From: Streptomyces melanogenes
Lineage (GTDB): Bacteria > Actinomycetota > Actinomycetes > Streptomycetales > Streptomycetaceae
Reading direction: 5' to 3'
Assembly (NCBI RefSeq): GCF_014649795.1
Contig: NZ_BMTS01000009.1
Location: forward strand, 1-64,000
DNA length: 64,000 nucleotides
The notes beneath the pieces are model-generated. The model was given only the letters and a program-made list of their open reading frames with translations, was not told the DNA's origin and did not search any database. The position numbers and the translations under genes are program-made. Below are positions 1 to 6,641 of the stretch, piece after piece; positions within the stretch are counted from its first letter, which is position 1, and every line of letters begins with the position of its first letter.

Positions 1-85
1 CCTCCGCAAACTACGCTGCTCGACCACCCGGATTACCAGCCTCGTCCAGGCCATCCTCACCCTTCATCTGACCTGTTCAGGGTGA
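1..85 (+). pseudogene. C-terminal end of a transposase gene (runs in from the left edge)
   Basis: Reading from base 2, the frame gives about 27 residues ending LVQAILTLHLTCSG and a TGA at 83-85. The same protein end (LVQAVLTLHLTSSE) recurs at 2931-3020, and the similarity continues past the stop, as expected for the end of an insertion sequence. The rest of the gene lies outside the window, so I cannot say whether it is intact there or which IS family it belongs to. The IS5-family element starts 20 bp downstream. Confidence 0.5.
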
Positions 86-104
86 AGATGGAAAAGGCTC
101 ACTG
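17..104 (+). repeat. Copy 1 of an 88-bp imperfect direct repeat (transposase gene end plus IS end)
   Basis: It aligns without gaps to 2952-3039. By eye 75 of 88 bases match. Both copies cover the last ~22 codons of a transposase frame, its stop and the shared tail ending GCTCACTG. The divergence shows these are two related IS copies or remnants, not a recent duplication. Confidence 0.8.
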
Positions 105-105
105 A

Positions 106-121
106 GTGGACGTTAAGTCCG
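106..121 (+). repeat. Left terminal inverted repeat of the IS5-family element
   Basis: GTGGACGTTAAGTCCG, an exact reverse complement of 1449-1464. The core GGACGTTAAGTCC is itself nearly palindromic. Confidence 0.85.
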
Positions 122-511
122 TTTCTGGTAGCGGCCTCGTCCGGGCTGGGTGAGGAAGCCTTGGCGGGTGAGGCGTCCGAGGCGGCTGCGAGTGATGTTG
201 ACAGCCGCCTCGTGGGTGGGCATGCCGAGGAGTTCATGCAGCTCACGGGCTCTGAATGCCCGGCCGGGGTGCTCGTTGAAAGCGTTCACGATGGCCTGGT
301 AGGCGGTGGCCGTCTCGGGCGGTTCGGGTTCGTCTCCCGCCGGGGCGAGTCCGGCGATGACCTTCTGGGTGGTGGCCAGGTCCGCGAGGTGCGCTTCGGT
401 CTCGGCCAGGGCGGCGGTCAAGTGCGCGATCTGCTCGCGTAGTTCACCGGCCCGGGCCGTCGTCTCGTCGTGCTGTGCCTGGAGGCCGGCCAGCAGTTCA
501 ATGACGTTCAC
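113..511 (-). CDS. IS-encoded accessory protein, coiled coil plus winged-helix-like C-terminus (132 aa)
   Basis: The GTG start at 511-509 overlaps the transposase TGA at 510-508 as GTGA, so translation is probably coupled. The stop lies within the left terminal repeat. Residues 1-50 look like an amphipathic coiled coil (repeated leucines, AELREQIAHLTAAL). Residues about 68-132 look like a small winged helix-turn-helix (AFRARELHELLG, then NITRSRLGRLTRQGFL, then a basic GRGRYQKRT wing). There is no catalytic motif. By its position it is a second gene carried by the IS, perhaps a DNA-binding helper or regulator of transposition. That role is inferred. I do not recognise a named family. Confidence 0.7.
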   Translation of the reverse strand: MNVIELLAGLQAQHDETTARAGELREQIAHLTAALAETEAHLADLATTQKVIAGLAPAGDEPEPPETATAYQAIVNAFNEHPGRAFRARELHELLGMPTHEAAVNITRSRLGRLTRQGFLTQPGRGRYQKRT

Positions 512-1371
512 GCGGCCAGCTCGAGGGTGTCGCGCCAGGTGGGACTCGGTGTGGTGAGGCGGCGGGTCATGTTCGCGATGGAGGCCCAGTAGACACGCGA
601 GGCAGAGGTGTCGAGGCGGTGGTCGTACTCGCGGGCCAGGCGGCGGCGCAACATCAACGTGCCGTTGACCTGCTCCACGATCCACCGCTTGGGCTGCGGG
701 ACGAACCCTTTGCCCTGGTCTTCGGGGTTGCGGCGGACGACCTCGACGTCGATGTCCATCAACGCGCCGTGGATGACGACTTCGTCCTTGAAGCCCTGGT
801 CCACCAGGGCCTTCTCCAGCCGCATCCCGCACCGCTCGGCAGCCTGGTCGAGCAGGGCCATGCCGGCCATGTTGTCGTGGGCGGAGGCGGCCAGCACCAC
901 GACGCCGATGACCAGCCCCAGCACGTCGACGGCCAGCCCCCGCTTGCGGCCCGACACCTTCTTGTGCGCGTCCAGCCCCGTCGTGGCCTTCGGGACACCC
1001 GCCGCGGCGCGGACGGACTGGGTGTCGAGGATCACGAGGGACGGGTCCTCTAACCGGCGGGCCCTCTCCCGCACTTGGCAGCGCAGAAGTTCCTGAATCC
1101 GCTGGTCGAGGCCGTCCTGGCGCCACAGGCCGAAGTAGTAGAACACCGCCGACCAGGCCGGTAGATCGTGCGGCAGGTACCGCCACTGGCAGCCCGTCCG
1201 GTTCTGGTAGAAGATCGCGTTCACGACCTCCCGCAGGTCGCAGGACCCGGGGTCCCCAGTAGCCGACCGGGCCACCCGGTCCTGCTCCCAGGCCGTGATC
1301 ATCGGTTCGATCAACGCCCACTGCTCGTCCGACAAGTCGCTGAGGTACGGCTCTCTCTTCACGCCCCGCAT
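508..1371 (-). CDS. IS5-family DDE transposase (287 aa)
   Basis: This is the transposase of the surrounding element. From the ATG at 1371 the protein begins MRGVKREPYLSDLSDEQW, the usual N-terminus of Streptomyces IS5-type enzymes with a DUF4096-like DNA-binding region (about 10-90). An in-frame GTG at 1464 would add 31 residues read through the terminal repeat and is unlikely. The DDE residues appear to be D116 (VILDTQSVR), D191 (LVDQGFKD) and E233 (WIVEQVNGTLMLRRRL). There is no frameshift. It ends overlapping the accessory gene start. Confidence 0.88.
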   Translation of the reverse strand: MRGVKREPYLSDLSDEQWALIEPMITAWEQDRVARSATGDPGSCDLREVVNAIFYQNRTGCQWRYLPHDLPAWSAVFYYFGLWRQDGLDQRIQELLRCQVRERARRLEDPSLVILDTQSVRAAAGVPKATTGLDAHKKVSGRKRGLAVDVLGLVIGVVVLAASAHDNMAGMALLDQAAERCGMRLEKALVDQGFKDEVVIHGALMDIDVEVVRRNPEDQGKGFVPQPKRWIVEQVNGTLMLRRRLAREYDHRLDTSASRVYWASIANMTRRLTTPSPTWRDTLELAA

Positions 1372-1448
1372 CTCAACATGGACATGCCCAGAAGGCGGCC
1401 TGGATGGCGATCGGTACCACGATCGAGCGATCACGAACCGAGGAAGAT

Positions 1449-1464
1449 CGGACTTAACGTCCAC
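1449..1464 (-). repeat. Right terminal inverted repeat of the IS5-family element
   Basis: Exact reverse complement of 106-121, followed by the TGA of the putative target duplication at 1465-1467. Confidence 0.85.
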
Positions 1465-1465
1465 T

Positions 1466-1681
1466 GAGCTCAGTGTGTGCTTTCGGCAACCACTCTGCCC
1501 CGCGTGCCACGCGCACGATCACAGGCACCGAGGCCAGTCGGAACAGTGCATTCTCTCCAAAACGGATCAGTTCCGCGCCTCTGTCGTCGAGTCCGGCGGC
1601 CCGGCATGCGGCAGTCATGACCCGGACTGCCTCAGCCGACGTGAATACCCCGCCCGATCCCCGCGCAGTGTCAACCGCCAT
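1466..1681 (-). pseudogene. Truncated N-terminus of a kinase-like (aminoglycoside phosphotransferase family) gene
   Basis: From an ATG at 1681 the frame encodes about 70 residues. They include ACRAAGLDDRGAELIRFGEN followed by ALFRLASVPVIVRVAR. The pattern GENALFRL...VIVRVAR resembles the glycine-rich N-lobe that opens Streptomyces aminoglycoside phosphotransferase-like kinases. The frame runs into the IS at 1464 and the catalytic HGD and IDFD motifs are absent. What lies beyond the IS is transposase tail, not the rest of a kinase, so the gene was cut before or together with the IS5 insertion. The family assignment rests on a short segment. Confidence 0.45.
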
Positions 1682-2210
1682 GCCCGTACCAGCTCCCCTA
1701 GTCTAGTCGCACGCGATCAACCGGCGCATGCTGACGGGCGACCAACCCGACGCACGCCGGACACGACCACGACCGTACCCATAGGTGCCGAATGGGGGCG
1801 AGGCCGCCCGAACAGCCGGAGCTGTCACAGGCTTGCGGTGAGGGTGGCACGTGAGATCGAGGCTGCAATTGATGACAGCGGCCAGCGGACCCGCTCCGGC
1901 GGCCCCTCGCGCTCCCGCGGCCGCGCTCAAGGCGCTGACCGAAGGGTCCCTGCCTGCATTGCCTGCCGTCCGAGCGTCGAGCTGGGCGTGTTGGGGTGGG
2001 CTGAACGGGCATTACATGCGACCGATTGAGCTATTGAAGGAGCAATATCGGGTGATAATTCCCTAATGTCTGCGTGTTGGCCGATCGGGGCGGGAGGCAT
2101 GTGTCCGGTGGGTGTGCTGCCGGGTCGGCGACCGTTGCGGAGGTTCTCCGGTTGCGGCACGAACAGGTACGGGCCGCCTCGAACCTCACAGCAACGGAAG
2201 GATACAGGGC
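1682..2210. other. Region without a supported gene between the kinase fragment and the secreted protein gene
   Basis: Several short open frames exist on both strands, but none has a ribosome binding site, recognisable product or convincing third-position bias. The base composition is less GC-rich than the core genes. It is most likely decayed accessory DNA plus the upstream region of the gene at 2211. Confidence 0.5.
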
Positions 2211-2870
2211 ATGACGGATGTGCAGGAGCCGATGGGACTGCCGGTGGCCCGCAACGCGGCGGGCGGAGTGCAGCGCGCCGGGAGGTGGAGAGTGGCGGCC
2301 GTCCTGGCAGGCGCTGCGATGGCCTTGGGCGTTAGTCCGGCAGCAGCCGAAAATGCTGTTCCGATGCCCCCGACCCCCCCGAAGCAGCCTGTGAGGGTCC
2401 AGGGCACGGACTACCCCGGAGTCCCGGTGCCTTTCGTCGAGCGGGGGCAGACAGCCGCGGTCACGTTCGGCATCAAGGACAGCACTCCCGTCGGCTATGC
2501 TCACGGTTACCCCGCCATTACGAATAACTGGGAGATGATTTTCTACGCTCCGGATCACACAGCGTTTGCGGACGACACGCTGACCCCGGTGGGGGACGCG
2601 GTGGGCTCGTGGTCTTGCACGCGGCTTTCGAGCGGAAGCTTCATGCAATGCACCTCCACATATGCTGGGCCGCCGCCCCCGGTGACGGGGGCGCAGTGGC
2701 AGGTGAACCTCACGGTCCTCCCGGACGCGCCCAGCGACACCATGCTGACTGGTGGGTACGGCGTTCTTCAGGTTGCGTCTCCCGATCCCGATGCAAGCCC
2801 GCACTGGAACAGGTGGGATACACCGAACATGAGTCTGTCCGTCGGCACGTGCCCTGCTCAGCAGGGTTGA
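2211..2870 (+). CDS. Secreted protein of unknown function (219 aa)
   Basis: The ATG at 2211 follows GGAAGGA at 2196-2202. The N-terminus is a Sec signal peptide: charged region (QRAGRWR), hydrophobic core AAVLAGAAMALGV, and a cleavage site after PAAA near residue 45. The mature part (about 175 aa) has two cysteine residues in its middle (SWSCTR and MQCTST) and one near the end (VGTCPAQQ), many Thr/Pro/Tyr and alternating beta-type stretches, suggesting an extracellular beta-sandwich. I recognise no family. It is followed by a strong terminator and lies between two transposase-end remnants, so it is probably accessory cargo. Confidence 0.75.
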   Translation: MTDVQEPMGLPVARNAAGGVQRAGRWRVAAVLAGAAMALGVSPAAAENAVPMPPTPPKQPVRVQGTDYPGVPVPFVERGQTAAVTFGIKDSTPVGYAHGYPAITNNWEMIFYAPDHTAFADDTLTPVGDAVGSWSCTRLSSGSFMQCTSTYAGPPPPVTGAQWQVNLTVLPDAPSDTMLTGGYGVLQVASPDPDASPHWNRWDTPNMSLSVGTCPAQQG

Positions 2871-2887
2871 TGCACGACGAAACGCCC

Positions 2888-2916
2888 CTTGCGTCTCCCC
2901 GAAGGGGAGACGCAAG
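2888..2916 (+). terminator. Intrinsic-type terminator hairpin after the secreted protein gene
   Basis: A perfect 13-bp stem (2888-2900 paired with 2904-2916) closes a GAA loop 18 bp after the stop. No U-tract follows, which is common for Streptomyces terminators. Confidence 0.75.
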
Positions 2917-2930
2917 ACGGCACAAGTGAG

Positions 2931-3020
2931 GTTCCCCCGCTGCGCGAGAGGTGCTCGACCACCCGGATCAGCAAACTCGTCCAGGCCGTGCTCACCCTCC
3001 ATCTGACGAGCTCAGAGTGA
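2931..3020 (+). pseudogene. Remnant: C-terminal ~30 codons of a transposase gene
   Basis: The frame reads VPPLRERCSTTRISKLVQ and so on to LTSSE, with TGA at 3018-3020. It matches the transposase end at 1-85. Nothing upstream continues it, because the secreted gene's terminator abuts it, so only the 3' end of an insertion sequence survives. Bases after the stop to 3039 are also conserved and presumably include the IS end. Confidence 0.6.
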
Positions 3021-3039
3021 GGATGGAAAACGCTCACTG
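2952..3039 (+). repeat. Copy 2 of the 88-bp imperfect direct repeat
   Basis: Gapless alignment with 17-104, about 85 percent identical by eye, with the same ending GCTCACTG. The bases 3040-3314 that follow hold no gene I can support. Confidence 0.8.
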
Positions 3040-3314
3040 CCTGATGGGGATTCGGGGCGATAGCCGCTCGGTCCTCGGATACATCGCGGATCTGTTGAAG
3101 AGCCCATCCCGGGATTAGCCGTGCGTCTGCCATTCATGGATGATCTCACTCGCCAGGTATGAACACGGCCTTGGGAACTCGACCGAGAGCGTCCCTGAGC
3201 GCCGTCAGCCAGTGAAACGAAGACCGGGCAGCGGTGCTGGTGAACTCCTTCGCGTGAAGTCGTTGATGGCACCTGTGCTCATACTTTCTCTGCCGGGGTG
3301 CAATAGCCTCTAAT

Positions 3315-4163
3315 TTACGGACGGGATGTGTGCAGCTCGATTTTGGCAGCATGGACGAACCGTGGTTCTTCCTCGCTGAATTGGCGAACGGCATCAAAGT
3401 AAGATTCGGTATGGGTAGGAGGTCGAGACTGCCATCCCTCTAGGAGAGCTTCAAACTCCTCGTGGTCCAGAGTGTCAGGTGGTAGTGCGCTCTCGGCTTC
3501 ACGACAGGACCGCACTGCCGCTCGGGTGGCCGGGCTGCTTGGATCAACCGGTCCTGAGGGGTCACTGGAATAAACGTTCCTCAGGGCGCTGAGTGCCTCC
3601 AAGAGTCGTGCAGCAGTGGAGCTGACGTCTGGCAGCTCGGCGTCGAAAATTCGGCCAAGCTTGCCCCATGCTCTCTCGTAAATGGCTTGCTTGCGGAGAT
3701 GGTACCCCGTAATCTCCGCAGCTCGGGCCATTCCTGCAGCGGGGGCGGCGACGCTATCAGGGCCCTCTAGCTCGATAATTGTTTGTGCTTCTTTGAGGGC
3801 TACGAGAGCATCCTCAAGGGAAGATTTCCCGGACCTGATGCTCTCTGCCGATAGAGCCTCTGTATTTTCCATGGCGAATCGCTCGCCCAGGTCCCTTACC
3901 CGATTTGCGCTAAGGAGGAAAGACGCGTAGGCCTCCCGTTGAGTACTGCGACGCCACTGCAGATGGGCTGCCTCCTCCCCGGCGCGAACAGCGTCCAACG
4001 CCGCGCGGTACGCAGATGCGGCTTGAGCCAGGCCCGCTTCGCTGGTTGCCTCCGCGGTACGCAGTGTGGCCCTCAACTGCCACCGGCCGATGAGCACGCT
4101 TGCAGGTATCCCGATCAACGTTACGGCGGCCGCGGACAGCGCACCTACCCCCTCAAGGTCCAT
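3315..4163 (-). CDS. Membrane-anchored protein of unknown function (282 aa)
   Basis: I start at the ATG at 4163 (MDLEGVGALSAAAVT). Longer in-frame starts exist to 4298 but give a basic, low-complexity head. One N-terminal transmembrane helix (about residues 6-25, ALSAAAVTLIGIPASVLIG) is followed by WQLRATLRTAEAT and a long helical, probably coiled-coil region rich in Ala, Glu and Arg (LAQAASAYRAAL, EEAAHLQWRRSTQREAYASF). Streptomyces genomes carry many such single-span proteins with a cytoplasmic helical domain. No enzymatic motif is visible. Codon bias is weaker than in the core genes to the right, consistent with an accessory gene. Confidence 0.65.
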   Translation of the reverse strand: MDLEGVGALSAAAVTLIGIPASVLIGRWQLRATLRTAEATSEAGLAQAASAYRAALDAVRAGEEAAHLQWRRSTQREAYASFLLSANRVRDLGERFAMENTEALSAESIRSGKSSLEDALVALKEAQTIIELEGPDSVAAPAAGMARAAEITGYHLRKQAIYERAWGKLGRIFDAELPDVSSTAARLLEALSALRNVYSSDPSGPVDPSSPATRAAVRSCREAESALPPDTLDHEEFEALLEGWQSRPPTHTESYFDAVRQFSEEEPRFVHAAKIELHTSRP

Positions 4164-4457
4164 GCAGGCTATGGTGCCGCAACTGACGGGCGGGGCTACA
4201 TGGCACAGGTTGGTGGAGTGGCTTTGGGCAGCACGCCGCCGCGCGGAACGAAGGACTCCTGCCCGCACAGGTTGTCGGCCGGAGGCCTTCTGCGACATGC
4301 GGAGACCGACGACTGTCGTTAGAGAACCTCTAGCAACCGAGTGGCCGCGGTGGTGTTCGCACGGCTGACCTGGGAGAAGGCGGGCAAGGTCAATTACGTC
4401 GTCATTACGTTCACTGTCATGCGTCCGCTTTCGGCGACATCTGCCTGCACGTACAAC
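4164..4457. other. No gene supported between the membrane-anchored protein and the tRNA terminator
   Basis: Only short frames without ribosome binding sites are present. The plus-strand frame around 4340-4505 (VFARLTWEKAGKV) could be a gene scrap, but it is too short to call. Confidence 0.4.
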
Positions 4458-4497
4458 AAGACCCCGCGTCCAGCGAAGTGGCTGGTCACGGGGTCTT
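4458..4497 (-). terminator. Terminator hairpin downstream of tRNA-Arg
   Basis: AAGACCCCG at 4458-4466 pairs with CGGGGTCTT at 4489-4497, with an inner CCAGC/GCTGG helix. It lies 19 bp past the 3' end of the minus-strand tRNA and ends in T/A-rich bases on either strand, so it could act in both directions. Confidence 0.7.
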
Positions 4498-4515
4498 TAG
4501 GCACCTACTAACAGG

Positions 4516-4587
4516 TGCCCCCGGCAGGATTCGAACCTGCGCACACGGCTCCGGAGGCCGTTGCTCTATCCCCTGAGCTACGGGGGC
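4516..4587 (-). tRNA. tRNA-Arg (anticodon CCG)
   Basis: Read on the minus strand, this has an acceptor stem GCCCCCG/CGGGGGC, a D-arm with AGCTCAGGGGATAGAGC, an anticodon stem ACGGC/GCCGT around the loop CTCCGGA (anticodon CCG, reading CGG), and a T-arm with GGTTCGAATCC. The 3' CCA is not encoded. Its 3' end faces the IS-rich accessory region, the usual polarity for site-specific integration. A -10-like TAGTGT lies upstream on the minus strand, near 4625. Confidence 0.95.
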
Positions 4588-4731
4588 GTTCACCGCTTGG
4601 CGGCGACGGGTTGAACACTACCAGCTCTCGTGGGGTGGCTGTGAACAGGTATTTCCGGTGGCCGGCGGGGGTGGGGTCCCCCGCAGGGGGCGGAAGTGGG
4701 GAAAACCCGGACGCGGCGACGGTCGCGGACC

Positions 4732-4737
4732 TAACCT
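4732..4737 (+). promoter_or_regulatory. -10 hexamer TAACCT giving a probable leaderless mRNA
   Basis: TAACCT ends 6 nt before the GTG start at 4744, so transcription would begin at or next to the start codon. There is no Shine-Dalgarno sequence. No clear -35 is visible. Confidence 0.5.
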
Positions 4738-4743
4738 CGAGAT

Positions 4744-5190
4744 GTGTCAGGCGTGTCCGGCCGGGTGCTTGTTGTCGACGACAACAAGGTCATCCGGCAG
4801 CTGATCAGGGTCAACCTCGAGCTGGAGGGCTTCGAGGTCGTGACCGCGGCCGATGGTGCCGAGTGTCTGGAAGTGGTGCACCGGGTCTGTCCGGATGTGA
4901 TCACTCTGGACGTCGTGATGCCACGGCTCGACGGGCTGCGTACGGCCGCACGGCTGCGGGCGGACGCGCGTACGCGGCATCTGCCGCTCGCGATCATCAG
5001 TGCCTGTACGCAGTACGAGGTCGAGAACGGGCTCGCCGCCGGTGTGGACGCGTTCCTGGCCAAGCCCTTCGAGCCGGCCGAGCTGGTCAAGGTCGTACGG
5101 CAGCTGATGCACCGGGAGGCCCCGCCGTCCGCCGACGGCAACAGGCAGCCCGGACGAGCCGGTCGGGCGGCCGGTACGAGTCGCGGCTGA
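4744..5190 (+). CDS. Single-domain response regulator (148 aa)
   Basis: A CheY-like receiver with no output domain. The acidic pair VVDD is at residues 11-13, the phospho-acceptor D56 in TLDVVMPRLDG, the switch Ser near 86 (IISAC), and K107 in AKPFEPAEL. After residue 122 comes a short Pro/Gly/Arg-rich tail of no known fold. No histidine kinase gene is adjacent, so the partner must be elsewhere. Stand-alone receivers act through protein contacts or as phosphate relays. The GTG start is chosen because the receiver fold begins there and a -10 sits 6 nt upstream. Confidence 0.85.
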   Translation: MSGVSGRVLVVDDNKVIRQLIRVNLELEGFEVVTAADGAECLEVVHRVCPDVITLDVVMPRLDGLRTAARLRADARTRHLPLAIISACTQYEVENGLAAGVDAFLAKPFEPAELVKVVRQLMHREAPPSADGNRQPGRAGRAAGTSRG

Positions 5191-5513
5191 GCCGTGGCGG
5201 CAGGGGTGGGTACGCCCCTTCGCCCCGCCCCAGTGCGGTCGGCCCTATGCCGTCAGCCCCTCCGGCCCCGCCGCCCGCCGACAGCAAAGTCGCGGCTGCG
5301 GGGTAGGGGAGTACGCCCCTCGCCCCCCAGTGGCGTCTGCCCGCCCCGAGCACAGTCGCGCCCAGCCCCACCCCGGCCCCGCCGCACCCTCGCCGGGGTC
5401 CCGCTGCACGCCCGCCCCGGCACCCCGGCCCCGCCGCACCCCCATCCCCCGCCCCCCGGAGGGCCGACGCCCACATCCCGAAACCGATTACCCGCCCCCA
5501 CCCCCCTCTCCCA
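5191..5513. other. C-rich intergenic spacer without a gene
   Basis: About 320 bp of strongly C-biased plus-strand sequence (runs of CCCC, CCGCC, CCCCAGC). Open frames here are proline/arginine-rich artefacts. It ends at the nrtL -10. Confidence 0.55.
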
Positions 5514-5519
5514 TACGCT
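5514..5519 (+). promoter_or_regulatory. -10 hexamer TACGCT for nrtL, probable leaderless start
   Basis: TACGCT ends 6 nt before the GTG at 5526, placing the transcription start at the start codon. No ribosome binding site precedes the gene. Confidence 0.5.
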
Positions 5520-5525
5520 GGTCCC

Positions 5526-6605
5526 GTGACCCCCGCAGAGCTCTCCCGTACCGTCGTGCGTGCCGTGCGCAGTGCCGTCGACGAGGGTGTGCTGTCCGTG
5601 GTCGTGCCCGATGACGTCAAGGTCGAGCGGCCTCGGCCGGGCGGGGGCGGGGACTACGCCAGTGCCGTCGCGCTGAAGCTCGCCGCCGCCTCCGGGCTGG
5701 CGCCCCGCGCCGTCGCCGAGGCGCTGCGCGGGCACCTCACCGGCGCCCCCGGGGTCGCGCGCGTCGACATCACCGGGCCCGGGTTCCTGAACTTCACCCT
5801 CGACGCCGGCCCCGCCGCCCACGACGAGCTCGTACGTCGGGTCCTCGCGCTCGGGCCGCGCTACGGGTACGGCGACTCCCTCGCCGGGCAGCACACCTCC
5901 TTCGCCCCCGTCGACGAGCCCCGCGCCCTCGCCGTCACCTCCGTGGTCGTCGAGCTGCTGCGCTCACAGGGCGCCACCGCCGAGATCACCCCGTACGGGA
6001 GCGAGCGGATCCACGTGCTGCCCGCCCACCTCCCGGAGGTCGGGCCCGACGCCGCCCGCTGGGCCTACCTCCGCGCCGCCGCCCACGACCGGCCCGCCCC
6101 CGCCGCCGAGCTCCTCGCCCAGCGCGACAGCAATTCGTACTTCCGGGTGCGGTACGCGTACACCCGCACCCGCGCCCTCACCCGCAACGCCCACGCCCTG
6201 GGCTTCACGAGCGCCCCGGGCGACCTCGGTATCCGCGAAGGCGCCCCCGGCGCACCGCATGCCACCCACCGCACCCCGAATCGCGCCCCCGGCGACCTCG
6301 GCCTCCCCGAAACCGCCCCCGGCGACACCGGTACCCCCGACACCGCCACCCCCCTCCTCACCCGCCTCACCGACCACCCCGACGTCCTCCTCCGCGCCGC
6401 CCACCTCGCCGCCCCCGACCGCGTCGCCCGGCAGCTCGAAGGGGTGGCCGATGCCGTTCTCGACTTTCAGCACCGTGTGCTGCCGCTCGGGGACGAGAAA
6501 CCCTTGGCCGCCCACCGTGCCCGGCTCGCGCTCGCCGAAGCCGCCGGGGCGGTGCTGGCCGGTGGCCTGTCCCTGTTCGGCATCGACGCCCCTGAATTCC
6601 TGTGA
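5526..6605 (+). CDS. nrtL: ArgS-related anticodon-binding protein NrtL (359 aa)
   Basis: Resembles the two ends of arginyl-tRNA synthetase. Residues about 1-90 look like the ArgS N-terminal additional domain (ADYASAVALKLA-like stretch, then GPGFLNFTLD), and residues about 205-359 look like the DALR anticodon-binding domain (NSYFRVRYAYTRTRAL at about 200 to FGIDAPEFL). The catalytic Rossmann core with HIGH and KMSK is missing, so it should not charge tRNA. A Gly/Pro/Thr-rich insertion with APGDLG repeats splits the DALR part (about 235-285). In actinomycetes this gene typically precedes lysA, as here. Its role is unproven; binding tRNA-Arg is an inference. Confidence 0.8.
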   Translation: MTPAELSRTVVRAVRSAVDEGVLSVVVPDDVKVERPRPGGGGDYASAVALKLAAASGLAPRAVAEALRGHLTGAPGVARVDITGPGFLNFTLDAGPAAHDELVRRVLALGPRYGYGDSLAGQHTSFAPVDEPRALAVTSVVVELLRSQGATAEITPYGSERIHVLPAHLPEVGPDAARWAYLRAAAHDRPAPAAELLAQRDSNSYFRVRYAYTRTRALTRNAHALGFTSAPGDLGIREGAPGAPHATHRTPNRAPGDLGLPETAPGDTGTPDTATPLLTRLTDHPDVLLRAAHLAAPDRVARQLEGVADAVLDFQHRVLPLGDEKPLAAHRARLALAEAAGAVLAGGLSLFGIDAPEFL

Positions 6606-6609
6606 ACTC

Positions 6610-6636
6610 GTGAGAGTCGTAAGAGTTGTGAGAGTG
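6610..6636 (+). repeat. Three tandem 9-bp repeats just upstream of lysA
   Basis: GTGAGAGTC, GTAAGAGTT and GTGAGAGTG lie head to tail and end 5 bp before the lysA ATG. Each unit contains a purine-rich GAGAG/AAGAG that could serve as a weak ribosome binding site. Confidence 0.7.
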
Positions 6637-6641
6637 ACAGC

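Larger units (their letters stand above)
106..1464 (-). mobile_element. Complete IS5-family insertion sequence, 1359 bp
   Basis: The ends are perfect 16-bp inverted repeats, GTGGACGTTAAGTCCG at 106-121 and its complement at 1449-1464. The element is flanked by TGA at 103-105 and 1465-1467 (CTGAG on both sides if read wider), which fits the TNA target duplication known for part of the IS5 family. Inside are a DDE transposase and a small gene overlapping its stop, both on the minus strand. Ends, target duplication and reading frames all look intact, so the element may still be mobile. Confidence 0.88.

Noticed and set aside
1851..2066. Short plus-strand frame in the gap before the secreted gene
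   Set aside because: Ala/Pro-rich, no ribosome binding site, no family, and contained in decayed DNA.
4516..4587. tRNA assigned to the plus strand
   Set aside because: Only the minus-strand reading gives the D-, anticodon- and T-arm consensus with GTTCGAATCC.
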